Shown: positions 1 through 8,705, counted from the stretch's first letter. The stretch: DNA of 18,474 nucleotides from CAZXMB01 sp964641715 (GCA_964641715.1 CAZXMB010000049.1:1-18474); one strand, 5' to 3'. Numbers and translations: made by a program. Notes: generated by a model from the sequence alone, not told the origin.

Positions 1-3000
1 GGGCTTAAAGATGTGACAGGAAGGCCTCTCATCAATGCAGATAAATTTCCACTCTCTGTTCGAACAGAAAAGTACCCATCCCTGGCAAAATTTTCCGCAA
101 GATTTGGGGTCATCGAATTGAAGCCCGAAGCAGTGCTTCCTGTCACATTGAGGAATCTTGAACCCGAGCTGAAGGCGAGAATGTTGAAGGTTGGCGAAAA
201 AGAGGGGATCCTTGGAAAAGTGATGGGGAAAATTTTTAATGTTCAGCCTGAAAAGGGGGAAAGCCTTCAGGTTTGGTTGAGAAAGGCGGCTTCTGCTTCA
301 AGGGATAGATCCATCTTCAGCGATGAAAAGGGGATAAAAGATTTCAAGGTTCCCAAACCGATGGGCCCTCATGCTTTTGAAGTGGTTGGAATTCCATTCA
401 AAAAGCCCGGACTTTATATTGTTGAGCTTGAAAGCACAATCTTGGGGAGTTCTCTTCTCGGTTCACCCAGACCCATGTATGTTCCCACTGCCGTTTTGGT
501 GACCAATCTCTCTGTCCACTTTAAATGGGGGAGAGAATCCTCTTTGGTTTGGGTGACCGCCCTTGATACAGGAGATCCAGTCAAAGAGGCGATAGTGACC
601 ATAAAGGATTGTCAGGAGAAGGTCTTGTGGCAGGGGAAAACCGATGCGAGCGGCATTGCAAAGGTTGAAAAATCTTTACCTCCACCAGACAAACTTCCCC
701 ATTGCGAGTATAAGACAGATCATCATGATTACCCACAGATGGGGGGGCTCGAATCCTTGAGATCGGGTCTTTTTATTACGGCCCAGACCTCTGAGGACAT
801 GGCTTTTGTTCATTCAAGTTGGGATAATGGAATCGAACCCTGGAGGTTTAATCTTCCGGGTGAATCTTACTCAGGGCCCTTCATCACACACACCATTTTT
901 GATCGGACATTGCTTCGAGCTGGCGAAACGATCCATATGAAACACATCTTTCGTCAACATACCATGAAAGGGTTTTCTACAGTTTTTAAACCTCAACTGC
1001 CCGATTTCATTTCAATCGAACATTATGGGAGCGAACAGAAATACCAGTTTCCGTTAAAGTGGGATCAAAATGGGATTGCTGAAACGACCTGGACGATTCC
1101 CAAGGAAGCAAAACTTGGATTTTATGAAGTAAGGCTGTTGAAAAGGGTTGAAACGGAACAGAGAAAAACAACCTATCGAAGAGAACCTCGGGGGTGGACT
1201 TCGGGAAGATTCAGAGTGGAGGAATTTAGAGTTCCTCTTTTAAAAGGGATAATTCAGCCTCCCACTGACCCATTAATCAATGCTAAAGATGCCACACTCG
1301 ATTTGAGCATCCAGTACCTCGCAGGAGGAGGGGCAGGTTTACTCCCCATCAAATTGCGAAGTGAGATCAGACCCAAAACCATCACTCCTTTTGAAGGATT
1401 TGATGATTTTACATTTAGCAATGGTTCGGTCAGGGAAGGATTGGTTCGAAGAGGAGCGCCTCTCGGGGAGGAAGAGTTAGAAGAGGGATTCGAAGGGGAG
1501 GAGAGGGTGACGGCGAGAAAAGAGATTAAACTTCCAACCACCGATTTGGTTTTGGACAAGTCCGGATCCGCACGGACAACGATCTCCCCTTTGCCAAAGC
1601 TCGAAAGCCCCAAAGAGATATTGACTGAAATGGAGTTTCAAGACCCCAGCGGTGAGATCCAAACGGTCTCTTCCAGAATTCCTCTTTGGCATTCTAAATA
1701 TCTCATCGGGATCAAGCCGGATTCCTGGGCACTTTCAAAGGATGCCTTTAAATTTCATATCGCCGTGGTTGACCTAACAGGTAAACCTGTTCCAAACGCT
1801 TCGGTGGAGGTCGAACTTTTCGAGAGGAAAACTTATACCCACCGAAAGCGTCTTGTCGGAGGATTCTATGCCTATGAACATTCGACCGAAATAAAGAAGG
1901 TCAGCGCTCTTTGTGCAGGAAAGACAGATTCTAAAGGGCTTCTCATCTGCGAAGCCCGATCGCCTATTTCTGGGAACGTGATCCTTCAAGCCCAGAGCGT
2001 TGATGATTTTGGGAATAAGACAATCGCCCACAGGGATGTTTGGGTAGCAGGAAAGGACGAATGGTGGTTTGAGGTTGGAGATCATGACCGGATAGATCTC
2101 CTTCCGGAGAAGAAGAGATACGAGCCTGGGGAAAAAGCAACTTTTCAGGTCCGGATGCCATTTCGAAGCGGCCTGGCCCTAATCACCGTCGAAAGAGAAG
2201 GGGTGATGGAGGCATGGGTGAAAAAAATCTCCGGGAAGAAACCCGTTATTGAAGTGCCTGTCAAAGGATCCTATGCTCCGAATGTCTTTGTCTCCGCCTT
2301 CGTCGTGAGGGGCCGCTTGCCGTGGATTAAACCGACCGCTATGATTGATCTTGGAAAACCTGCTTATAAACTTGGCATTGGCGAAATCAGGGTTGGATGG
2401 AAAGAGCATGAGCTGAAGGTCAGTGTCTCTTCAGATCGGAAAGTCTATAGGGTTCGACAGAAGGCAAAGGTCAACATCAGGGTGAGAACTTTCGATGGGA
2501 AAGCCCTTCCTCCAGGGAGTGAGGTTGCACTCGGTGCCGTGGATGAAGGATTGCTTGAACTGATGCCCAACCAAAGCTGGGAAATCCTTCCTGCGATGAT
2601 GGGTCGAAGGGGTTACGGAGTTCATACGTCGACCGCACAGATGCAGGTCATTGGGAAACGCCACTTCGGATTGAAGGCATACCCTCCAGGAGGAGGTGGA
2701 GGAAAACAGTCCACCCGGGAGTTATTCGATACCCTCCTCCTGTGGAAAGGTCGTCTGTCGCTGGATACCAATGGAGAGGCATCGGTCGAGGTTCCTCTGA
2801 ACGATTCGATCACTGGCTTCCGAATTGTGGCTGTGGCCACAGGAGGAGTTGGCCTCTTTGGAACTGGTTCGACCTCAATTCAATCCACACAGGATTTGAT
2901 GATCTTATCCGGACTTCCTCCTCTTGTGAGAGAAGGGGATCGGTTCAAGGCAGGATTTACTCTTCGCAATACGACGAACCGAAGTATGGAATTAGATGTT

Positions 3001-4734
3001 TCTGCAAAGGCAGAAGGACTTTCGCAACCATTAAGCCCCATGAATGTCTCTCTGACACCAGGCGAGGCGAAGGAGATCGGATGGGATGCCGTCGTCCCGT
3101 TTAATATTGAAATGCTTCGTTGGGAAGTAGAGGTGAAGGAGAAACTTACTGGGATAGGCGACCGAATGAAGGTGACCCAGAGAGTGATCCCTGCCGTTGC
3201 GGTGAGGACTTTTCAGGCCACCATCGGACAAGTGGAAAAGGAATTGAAGATTTCTGTAGAACGTCCGAAAGAGGCACTTCCCGGCCGTGGAGGGGTGAGG
3301 GTGACCTTGCGTCCCAAAATTATGGATGGATTGAATGGGGTTCTTGAATATATGAGGTGGTATCCTTATGGATGCATGGAGCAGAAGATCTCAGTGGCTG
3401 TGGCACTGCGAAGTGAGAGCCTTTGGAAAAAATGCATGTCTGAGCTTCCATCCCATCTCGACTCGGATGGACTGGTGAAATATTTTTCACCCTGTCTCTA
3501 TGGAAGTCCGATCCTGACCTCTTACATCATCTCCATCGGTCATGAAGCAGGATGGAGCATTTCGGATGAGACCAAAGAGAAGATGGAGGCAGGTCTCCGT
3601 AGATTTATTGAAGGGGCGATCATCCGATATTCGCCTATCCCGACAGCAGATCTTTCTATTCGAAAATTAGCCGCAGTAGAAGCCTTATCCAGAGTTGGAA
3701 AGGCAGAGCCCAAGTTGCTGAGTTCTATCTCCATCGAACCCAATCTCTGGCCAACCTCTGCAGTGATTGATTGGCTAAACATTCTCAGCAATGTTCAGGC
3801 CATCCCGAATCGGGAAGAGCGACGAAAGGAGGCAGAACAGATCATCCGATCTCGTCTCAATTTTCAAGGGACAGTCATGAATTTTTCAACGGAGAGGTCA
3901 GATGGTTTATGGTGGCTCATGGTTTCGAATGATGTGAATGCGGTTCGTGTCGTGTTATCACTCCTGCGGTCAGAAAAATGGAAGGAAGACATGCCAAGAT
4001 TGGTCCAGGGGGCATTGGCACGGCAGAAGAGAGGAAGGTGGGACTTGACCCTGGCCAATGCCTGGGGTGTTCTGACAATGGAGAAATTCTCAAAGGCCTT
4101 TGAGAGCGTTCCGGTTTCTGGTTCTACCCGTGCTACCTTATCCACAGAGTCTTTTACAACGGATTGGAGTGCATCCCCTAAAGGGAAGACCTCTCTATTC
4201 CAATGGCCTGCTAAAAAAGGAGAACTTTCCATCTCGCATCAGGGGACGGGCAAGCCATGGGCAACCATCCAGAGCCTTGCTGCAATTCCTCTTAAGGAAC
4301 CATTTTCCAGTGGATATAAGATTAAGAAGACAGTCATTCCGATTGAACAGAAACAACCCAAACAATGGAGCCGTGGGGATATTGTTAGAATCCGTCTGGA
4401 ATTGGAAGCTCAGGCTGACCAAACCTGGGTCGTGGTGAGCGATCCGATTCCTTCGGGTTCAACCATTCTCGGAAAGGGACTGGCAAGAGATTCACAACTT
4501 CTCACTAAAGGAGAAGAACGAAAAGGCTGGGTTTGGCCAGCCTACGAAGAACGCGCCTTTGAAGCATTCCGGGCCTATTATGAGTACGTCCCCAAAGGGA
4601 AATGGACGGTGGAATATACCCTTCGGTTGAATCAGAGTGGCGTATTTCAACTCCCGACGACAAGGGTAGAAGCACTTTATTCTCCGGAGATGTTTGGAGA
4701 AATTCCAAATCAGGTCGTTGAGGTTCGTCCATGA
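1..4734 (+). CDS. Bacterial alpha-2-macroglobulin family protein, 5'-truncated
   Basis: The reading frame is open to the first base of the window, so the N-terminus, including any signal peptide or lipobox, lies outside. The GTG at 13 is not a convincing start. 1577 residues remain, close to the roughly 1650 of E. coli YfhM. Numbering codons from base 1, macroglobulin-like domains include a DRTLLRAGETIH segment near base 898 and a GKPVPNASVEVEL segment near base 1780. A glycine-rich stretch (PPGGGGGK, about 2683-2709) precedes the central A2M block with LWKGRLSL and LNDSITGFRIVAVA, and may be the bait region. The thioester motif is intact: YPYGCMEQ, Cys1125 (3373-3375) and Gln1128 (3382-3384). 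Family knowledge: these periplasmic proteins trap proteases that cut the bait, by covalent attachment through the thioester. The stop overlaps the pbpC start (ATGA), the classic A2M-PBP1C pairing. I am confident of the family; the protease target is unknown. Confidence 0.95.
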   Translation, partial: GLKDVTGRPLINADKFPLSVRTEKYPSLAKFSARFGVIELKPEAVLPVTLRNLEPELKARMLKVGEKEGILGKVMGKIFNVQPEKGESLQVWLRKAASASRDRSIFSDEKGIKDFKVPKPMGPHAFEVVGIPFKKPGLYIVELESTILGSSLLGSPRPMYVPTAVLVTNLSVHFKWGRESSLVWVTALDTGDPVKEAIVTIKDCQEKVLWQGKTDASGIAKVEKSLPPPDKLPHCEYKTDHHDYPQMGGLESLRSGLFITAQTSEDMAFVHSSWDNGIEPWRFNLPGESYSGPFITHTIFDRTLLRAGETIHMKHIFRQHTMKGFSTVFKPQLPDFISIEHYGSEQKYQFPLKWDQNGIAETTWTIPKEAKLGFYEVRLLKRVETEQRKTTYRREPRGWTSGRFRVEEFRVPLLKGIIQPPTDPLINAKDATLDLSIQYLAGGGAGLLPIKLRSEIRPKTITPFEGFDDFTFSNGSVREGLVRRGAPLGEEELEEGFEGEERVTARKEIKLPTTDLVLDKSGSARTTISPLPKLESPKEILTEMEFQDPSGEIQTVSSRIPLWHSKYLIGIKPDSWALSKDAFKFHIAVVDLTGKPVPNASVEVELFERKTYTHRKRLVGGFYAYEHSTEIKKVSALCAGKTDSKGLLICEARSPISGNVILQAQSVDDFGNKTIAHRDVWVAGKDEWWFEVGDHDRIDLLPEKKRYEPGEKATFQVRMPFRSGLALITVEREGVMEAWVKKISGKKPVIEVPVKGSYAPNVFVSAFVVRGRLPWIKPTAMIDLGKPAYKLGIGEIRVGWKEHELKVSVSSDRKVYRVRQKAKVNIRVRTFDGKALPPGSEVALGAVDEGLLELMPNQSWEILPAMMGRRGYGVHTSTAQMQVIGKRHFGLKAYPPGGGGGKQSTRELFDTLLLWKGRLSLDTNGEASVEVPLNDSITGFRIVAVATGGVGLFGTGSTSIQSTQDLMILSGLPPLVREGDRFKAGFTLRNTTNRSMELDVSAKAEGLSQPLSPMNVSLTPGEAKEIGWDAVVPFNIEMLRWEVEVKEKLTGIGDRMKVTQRVIPAVAVRTFQATIGQVEKELKISVERPKEALPGRGGVRVTLRPKIMDGLNGVLEYMRWYPYGCMEQKISVAVALRSESLWKKCMSELPSHLDSDGLVKYFSPCLYGSPILTSYIISIGHEAGWSISDETKEKMEAGLRRFIEGAIIRYSPIPTADLSIRKLAAVEALSRVGKAEPKLLSSISIEPNLWPTSAVIDWLNILSNVQAIPNREERRKEAEQIIRSRLNFQGTVMNFSTERSDGLWWLMVSNDVNAVRVVLSLLRSEKWKEDMPRLVQGALARQKRGRWDLTLANAWGVLTMEKFSKAFESVPVSGSTRATLSTESFTTDWSASPKGKTSLFQWPAKKGELSISHQGTGKPWATIQSLAAIPLKEPFSSGYKIKKTVIPIEQKQPKQWSRGDIVRIRLELEAQADQTWVVVSDPIPSGSTILGKGLARDSQLLTKGEERKGWVWPAYEERAFEAFRAYYEYVPKGKWTVEYTLRLNQSGVFQLPTTRVEALYSPEMFGEIPNQVVEVRP

Positions 4735-6728
4735 AGAAACGATTTTTCTGCACTCTCATCCTCTTGCTATTTTTAAATGGAGCTGCAAATGCCCTGCCTA
4801 CTTATAAGGAGGTTTGCCAGTCTTATGTGAAGTCGGATTCTCTTTTATTAGATCGGGATGGAGAGCCCCTTTATGAATTGAGAACAGATAAAGTTCGAAG
4901 GAGGCTTGATTGGACTCCACTGAAAAATATCTCTCCTGCCTTAAGGGTGGCTGTCGTGAAAGCAGAGGATAAGCGGTTCTATGAGCATCCTGGTGTGGAT
5001 TATATATCAATAGGAGCGGCAGTCATCAGAGGTCTCTCGTCAGAAAGCCTCCGCGGAGCAAGTACCATCACCATGCAATTGGCTTCCCTCTTAGGCAGAG
5101 AACTTCAGGCGGGGAAAGAGAGAAGATCCATATGGCAGAAGGGGAAACAGGTCTTTAAGGCATGGGAGATTGAAAAAAGTTGGTCAAAGCAAGAAATTTT
5201 GGAAGCCTACCTCAACCTCGTTACCTTCCGGGGAGAACTTCAAGGGATTGCGGCGGCATCGAGGGGGATTTTCGGGAAAGATCCTCATGGTCTGGATCAA
5301 ACCGAATCCCTCATCCTGGCTTCCTTGATCCGCTCCCCCAATGCTTCTTCCTCTGAAATCATCAAAAGGGTTTCACATCTCATTAAAGTGATGGGCTGGG
5401 AAATTGGTGAGGATGAAATTTATTCTAAGGTGAGGCAGGTATTTTTAGGACCGAATTTACCACGCCCACGTGAGGACCTTGCCCCGCATATTGCAAGGCA
5501 GTTATTAAAAGGGAAACCCCATGGCACCAATATCCTCTCTACCTTAGATGGCAAAACGCAGCGATTTGTTCTGGATCGGTTAGTTCACCATCTTCTTCCA
5601 CTGAGAACGCAGAATGTAAAAGATGGAGCGGTCCTGGTTGTGGAGAATCAGACGGGGAATGCCTTGGCCTATGTGAGTTATAGCGGAGAACCTTTGTCAT
5701 CTCGATATGTCGATGGGGTTCAAGCTAAAAGACAAGCGGGGTCTACCTTAAAACCTTTTCTCTACGGTCTTGCTTTTGANNNNNNNNNNNNNNNNNNNNN
5801 NNNNNNNNNNNNNNNNNNNNNNNNNNNNNNNNNNNNNNNNNNNNNNNNNNNNNNNNNNNNNNNNNNNNNNNNNNNNNNNAATGAGTCAGGAGATTATTAT
5901 GGTCCTTCCCTTGCCCTGGGATCAGCGGACGTAACCCTTTGGGATCTTACCAATGCCTATCGGACCCTGGCCAATGAAGGGATATGGAGTGAACTTCGTC
6001 TCATCTTTGAAGAAAATACGCCATCTAAGGAAAAAAAGATATTCTCAAAAGAGGCAACTTTTCTCGTCTCAGATATATTATCTGACAGGGAGGCTCGGAG
6101 CATCACCTTTGGCCTTGAAAATTCATTGTCCACCCGTTTCTGGACAGCCGTTAAGACCGGTACCAGTAAGGATATGAGGGATAACTGGTGCATTGGATAT
6201 TCAAGAAAGTTTACGGTGGGTGTCTGGACAGGCAACTTCTCCGGAGAACCGATGTGGAATGTGAGTGGCATCACGGGGGCTGCTCCCGTCTGGATTGAAG
6301 TGATGAATTTTCTTCATCGAAATTGTCCCAGTATAAAAAGAGAGGTCTATCCCGGCCTCGTACGGAGGGAGATTGAATTCCATCAGGGAATAACGCCCTC
6401 TCGGAAGGAATGGTTTATCAGGGGGACAGAACCTGATTCGAAGGATCAGAGAATCGGTCGATTCTACCCGAGAATTGTCTATCCTCTCTCAGGAACAATA
6501 ATTGCAATCGACCCAGATATTCCTTTGGAACTTCAAAAAATCTTCTTTATCTCTCAAACCAATGAAAATGACGTTCGATGGGTATTGAACGGTGTACCCA
6601 TGGAGACATTGGGCAAAACAATTCCCTGGACTCCAAAAACAGGAAAATATTCTCTTGCACTTGCAAAGGGAGAGGGGAAAATCGTGGACTCTGTCTCTTT
6701 TGAAGTTAGAGGACCACAGGAGGAATAA
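4731..6728 (+). CDS. pbpC: Penicillin-binding protein 1C (bifunctional glycosyltransferase/transpeptidase), interrupted by an assembly gap
   Basis: Class A penicillin-binding protein that polymerises and cross-links peptidoglycan at the outer face of the inner membrane. An N-terminal signal or anchor (MKKRFFCTLILLLFLNGAANA) is followed by a GT51 domain with EDKRFYEHPGVD (catalytic Glu79) and GASTITMQL. The transpeptidase domain has the SxxK motif as STLK (Ser338, Lys341) and KTGT (Lys475 when the Ns are counted). The C-terminal region, around PRIVYPLSGTIIAIDPD, matches the PBP1C-specific C-terminal domain. The 100 Ns at 5780-5879 remove the segment where the SxN motif should lie, so that residue cannot be checked. 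Frame is kept across the Ns, but 100 is a conventional filler length and the true gap is probably longer. The gene starts inside the macroglobulin stop codon (4-bp overlap), indicating translational coupling, and ends 6 bases before the next gene. Confidence 0.95.
   Translation: MKKRFFCTLILLLFLNGAANALPTYKEVCQSYVKSDSLLLDRDGEPLYELRTDKVRRRLDWTPLKNISPALRVAVVKAEDKRFYEHPGVDYISIGAAVIRGLSSESLRGASTITMQLASLLGRELQAGKERRSIWQKGKQVFKAWEIEKSWSKQEILEAYLNLVTFRGELQGIAAASRGIFGKDPHGLDQTESLILASLIRSPNASSSEIIKRVSHLIKVMGWEIGEDEIYSKVRQVFLGPNLPRPREDLAPHIARQLLKGKPHGTNILSTLDGKTQRFVLDRLVHHLLPLRTQNVKDGAVLVVENQTGNALAYVSYSGEPLSSRYVDGVQAKRQAGSTLKPFLYGLAFXXXXXXXXXXXXXXXXXXXXXXXXXXXXXXXXXXNESGDYYGPSLALGSADVTLWDLTNAYRTLANEGIWSELRLIFEENTPSKEKKIFSKEATFLVSDILSDREARSITFGLENSLSTRFWTAVKTGTSKDMRDNWCIGYSRKFTVGVWTGNFSGEPMWNVSGITGAAPVWIEVMNFLHRNCPSIKREVYPGLVRREIEFHQGITPSRKEWFIRGTEPDSKDQRIGRFYPRIVYPLSGTIIAIDPDIPLELQKIFFISQTNENDVRWVLNGVPMETLGKTIPWTPKTGKYSLALAKGEGKIVDSVSFEVRGPQEE
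5780..5879. other. Assembly gap of 100 Ns inside pbpC
   Basis: Exactly 100 Ns, the usual placeholder for a scaffold join of unknown size. It falls directly after the SxxK motif of PBP1C (STLKPFLYGLAF). From memory of E. coli PbpC, about 80-90 residues lie between that point and the sequence resuming at NESGDYYGPSLALG, whereas the Ns hold only about 33 codons. The real missing stretch is therefore probably near 250 bases, and all window coordinates to the right are provisional by that amount. Confidence 0.97.
6717..6726. repeat. 10-bp direct repeat CAGGAGGAAT, left copy at the pbpC / RTX-like junction
   Basis: CAGGAGGAAT occurs here at the very end of pbpC and again at 8687-8696 at the end of the next gene, so one copy marks each edge of the RTX-like gene. 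Both copies contain AGGAGG, which also acts as the ribosome binding site for the following TTG-start gene. The match could be ordinary Shine-Dalgarno convergence or the trace of an insertion. Confidence 0.6.
6718..6723 (+). promoter_or_regulatory. Ribosome binding site AGGAGG deciding the TTG start at 6735
   Basis: A consensus AGGAGG lies within the last codons of pbpC, 11 bases before TTG at 6735. The in-frame ATG at 6759 is 35 bases away and has no comparable site, so TTG 6735 is the better start even though it is a rare start codon. Confidence 0.6.
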
Positions 6729-6734
6729 AAAATT

Positions 6735-8705
6735 TTGGTCAAATTGGGTAAGATTGAAATGTTTTCGAAGCGCTTCAATAAGATGTTTAAAAAAGATGGG
6801 CTGAAAATATTATTGCTTTTTATAGGTGGAGTAATTCTTTTCTATTTATTCCATACCACAACGCTTAATCAAGTTTCTACAGCTCAAACATCCCCGCCTG
6901 GTGTTCAAACAGCCATCATTACCATATTGGATTTGGATGGTGACGGTGTAAAGACGACACATTATCAGTCAGGTACATATTTTGATCACGATTCGACTGG
7001 ATTTGCTGAGCAAGCAGGTTGGGTGGACCCCAAAGATGGTATTTTGGTATGGGATCAAAATAAGAATGGAGTCATTGACGACGGGAATGAAGTTTTTGGG
7101 AATTTCATGAAGGTTAATGGCAAATCTGCCAAAGGGGGCCTTCTGTTATTAAAAGAATTAGACAATAATGGTGATGGAAGAATAGATTCGAAGGACGAGA
7201 TATTCTTGAAGTTTCAGATTTGGCAGGATCGAAATAGTAATGGGAATAGTGAGCCGGATGAACTTTCAACTTTAGAAGAGTTGGGAATTAAAGCGATTTT
7301 ATTAAATTATTCAGAAGTCAACACAACTGATGAGAATTGGAATAAATTGTTGAGAATTGCCCAATATGAGAGAACGGATGGAACGAGGAGGCAAATAGGC
7401 GATTGCTTGGTTTTGCGAGATACATTATATGCTATTAGTAAGGAATGGCTCGATGTGCCTGATGATATCAAGGAACTTCCAGACCTTAAAGGATATGGGA
7501 ATGTGCGTGACTTACATCAGGCAATCGTAAGGGATAAGAGCGGTCAGTTAAAACAGTTATTGAGAATGGTAATAGCGGAAAACGATCCTGCAACACGGAA
7601 TGTAATTTTTGAACAGTTATTATTTAAATGGGCAGGAGTTGAAAATGTTATCCCTACCAGCCGCGGCCCTGCGATTGACGCCCGAAGGTTGGTCATATTA
7701 GAAAAATTTTTTGGAAAAGAATTCAAAGGAGTAAATTTGACAAATATTCGTAACCCTAATGACAATGCAGCAGCCCTGTTAAATCATTCCTATTTGGGAA
7801 TATTCGAAATGTTCTATGCACAATTCATGATGCAGACACACCTGAAAGATATATATTCTCATCTCATATTTAAATGGGGTCCGTCAGGTATGGCCTTAAA
7901 GGGTAAAGTCAATACGGTGATTCCTAAATTACAGACCCTGATTTCACAGGATGAAGAGAAAGGCATAACCTTATTAAGAGAATTTGCTCGGACGGTGAAA
8001 GTCTTGAATGCTGAGGGCGAGCTGGGTTACGATGACCTTGTAAAAGCTTTCGTTGAATATGGGGGTGATCCGGCATGTTTTGGTCCCAAGAAAAGAATAA
8101 TAGGTGATGATAAAAATAATTTTATACTTGGTTCACCAAGCCCAGACATTATAGAAGGGAAGAAGGGTGATGATTATATCAGCGGTGGACTGTGTGATGA
8201 TGAATTATATGGTGCCGAAGGAAATGATAAATTGTATGGGGATGAAGGTGATGATATTCTTGATGGAGGCCCTGGTGATGATTTTTTGTGTGGGGGACCA
8301 GGTAATGATACATATATATGGGGGAAGGGATATGGAAGAGATAAGATTTGGGAGTTTGACCAAAGTAACAATGTTTTACGTTTCACAAAGGTGACCTTCG
8401 AGTCAGATCTTATTTTTTCGTTTCTGGAAAATGGGAAATATCTATTGATCCAAATGAAAAACATGCGCGACTCGTTAATAATTCAAGATTGGCAAAAAAA
8501 TAATTTTTTCAATGTAGAGAAATTTATTTTTACTGATGGAAAGGTTTTATTTCCGGCAGACATATTCAAGATAGCGCAAAAAGGTGAAGTGAAGTTATCC
8601 TTATACGAGCGGAGGAATATTACATTTTATATTTTGGTAGTTCTTATAGGAGTTTTGTTGGCATGTTTAATAATAATCCGCATACGCAGGAGGAATGCTA
8701 GATAA
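6735..8705 (+). CDS. RTX-like calcium-binding protein with an N-terminal signal/anchor and a C-terminal membrane segment
   Basis: 656 residues, no enzyme motif recognised. A basic N-terminus and hydrophobic segment (about residues 24-39) form a signal peptide or anchor; VSTA at 47-50 could be a cleavage site. Residues 66-176 hold four Asp/Asn-rich loops resembling calcium sites (LDLDGDG, DQNKNGVIDDGNE, DNNGDGRIDSKDE, DRNSNGNSEPDE). A middle region with GYGNVRDLHQAIVRD and IDARRLVILE resembles segments I recall from haemolysin-type calcium-binding proteins. Residues 465-527 are seven RTX nonapeptides (for example YGDEGDDIL, DGGPGDDFL), followed by a region like the haemolysin-associated C-terminal domain (SLIIQDWQ, FIFTDGKVL). 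Unusually for an RTX protein, it ends in a membrane segment (about 629-648) and a basic tail, RIRRRNAR. No type I secretion genes are nearby. G+C is visibly lower than in its neighbours. Function unknown; an extracytoplasmic, calcium-dependent surface or periplasmic protein is inferred. Confidence 0.85.
   Translation: MVKLGKIEMFSKRFNKMFKKDGLKILLLFIGGVILFYLFHTTTLNQVSTAQTSPPGVQTAIITILDLDGDGVKTTHYQSGTYFDHDSTGFAEQAGWVDPKDGILVWDQNKNGVIDDGNEVFGNFMKVNGKSAKGGLLLLKELDNNGDGRIDSKDEIFLKFQIWQDRNSNGNSEPDELSTLEELGIKAILLNYSEVNTTDENWNKLLRIAQYERTDGTRRQIGDCLVLRDTLYAISKEWLDVPDDIKELPDLKGYGNVRDLHQAIVRDKSGQLKQLLRMVIAENDPATRNVIFEQLLFKWAGVENVIPTSRGPAIDARRLVILEKFFGKEFKGVNLTNIRNPNDNAAALLNHSYLGIFEMFYAQFMMQTHLKDIYSHLIFKWGPSGMALKGKVNTVIPKLQTLISQDEEKGITLLREFARTVKVLNAEGELGYDDLVKAFVEYGGDPACFGPKKRIIGDDKNNFILGSPSPDIIEGKKGDDYISGGLCDDELYGAEGNDKLYGDEGDDILDGGPGDDFLCGGPGNDTYIWGKGYGRDKIWEFDQSNNVLRFTKVTFESDLIFSFLENGKYLLIQMKNMRDSLIIQDWQKNNFFNVEKFIFTDGKVLFPADIFKIAQKGEVKLSLYERRNITFYILVVLIGVLLACLIIIRIRRRNAR
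8127..8315 (+). repeat. Seven tandem RTX nonapeptide repeats (27-bp units)
   Basis: Within the RTX-like gene, seven nine-residue units run consecutively: LGSPSPDII, EGKKGDDYI, SGGLCDDEL, YGAEGNDKL, YGDEGDDIL, DGGPGDDFL, CGGPGNDTY. They follow the GGxGxDxUx pattern of calcium-binding beta-roll repeats. The first and third units are degenerate. Two cysteines (third and seventh units) are atypical for RTX repeats, which usually lack cysteine. Confidence 0.85.
8687..8696. repeat. 10-bp direct repeat CAGGAGGAAT, right copy at the RTX-like / phosphatase junction
   Basis: Identical to 6717-6726. Here it encodes part of the basic C-terminal tail of the RTX-like protein and supplies AGGAGG (8688-8693), 12 bases upstream of the TTG start of the histidine phosphatase gene. 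Joining the two copies in silico gives pbpC ending in one extra Cys codon and TAG, with the phosphatase start and its ribosome binding site unchanged. Confidence 0.6.

Noticed and set aside
1254..1613. 119-codon - strand open frame inside the macroglobulin gene
   Set aside because: Low-complexity Ser/Pro-rich shadow of a conserved coding region.
2742..3104. Possible frameshift in the macroglobulin gene suggested by a 120-codon open frame in another + frame
   Set aside because: The main frame continues without interruption and keeps the conserved A2M block and the thioester, so no frameshift is needed.
6735..8705. RTX toxin with a type I secretion system
   Set aside because: No ABC transporter, membrane fusion protein, acyltransferase or toxin domain is present in the window, and the C-terminus is a hydrophobic anchor rather than a type I signal.
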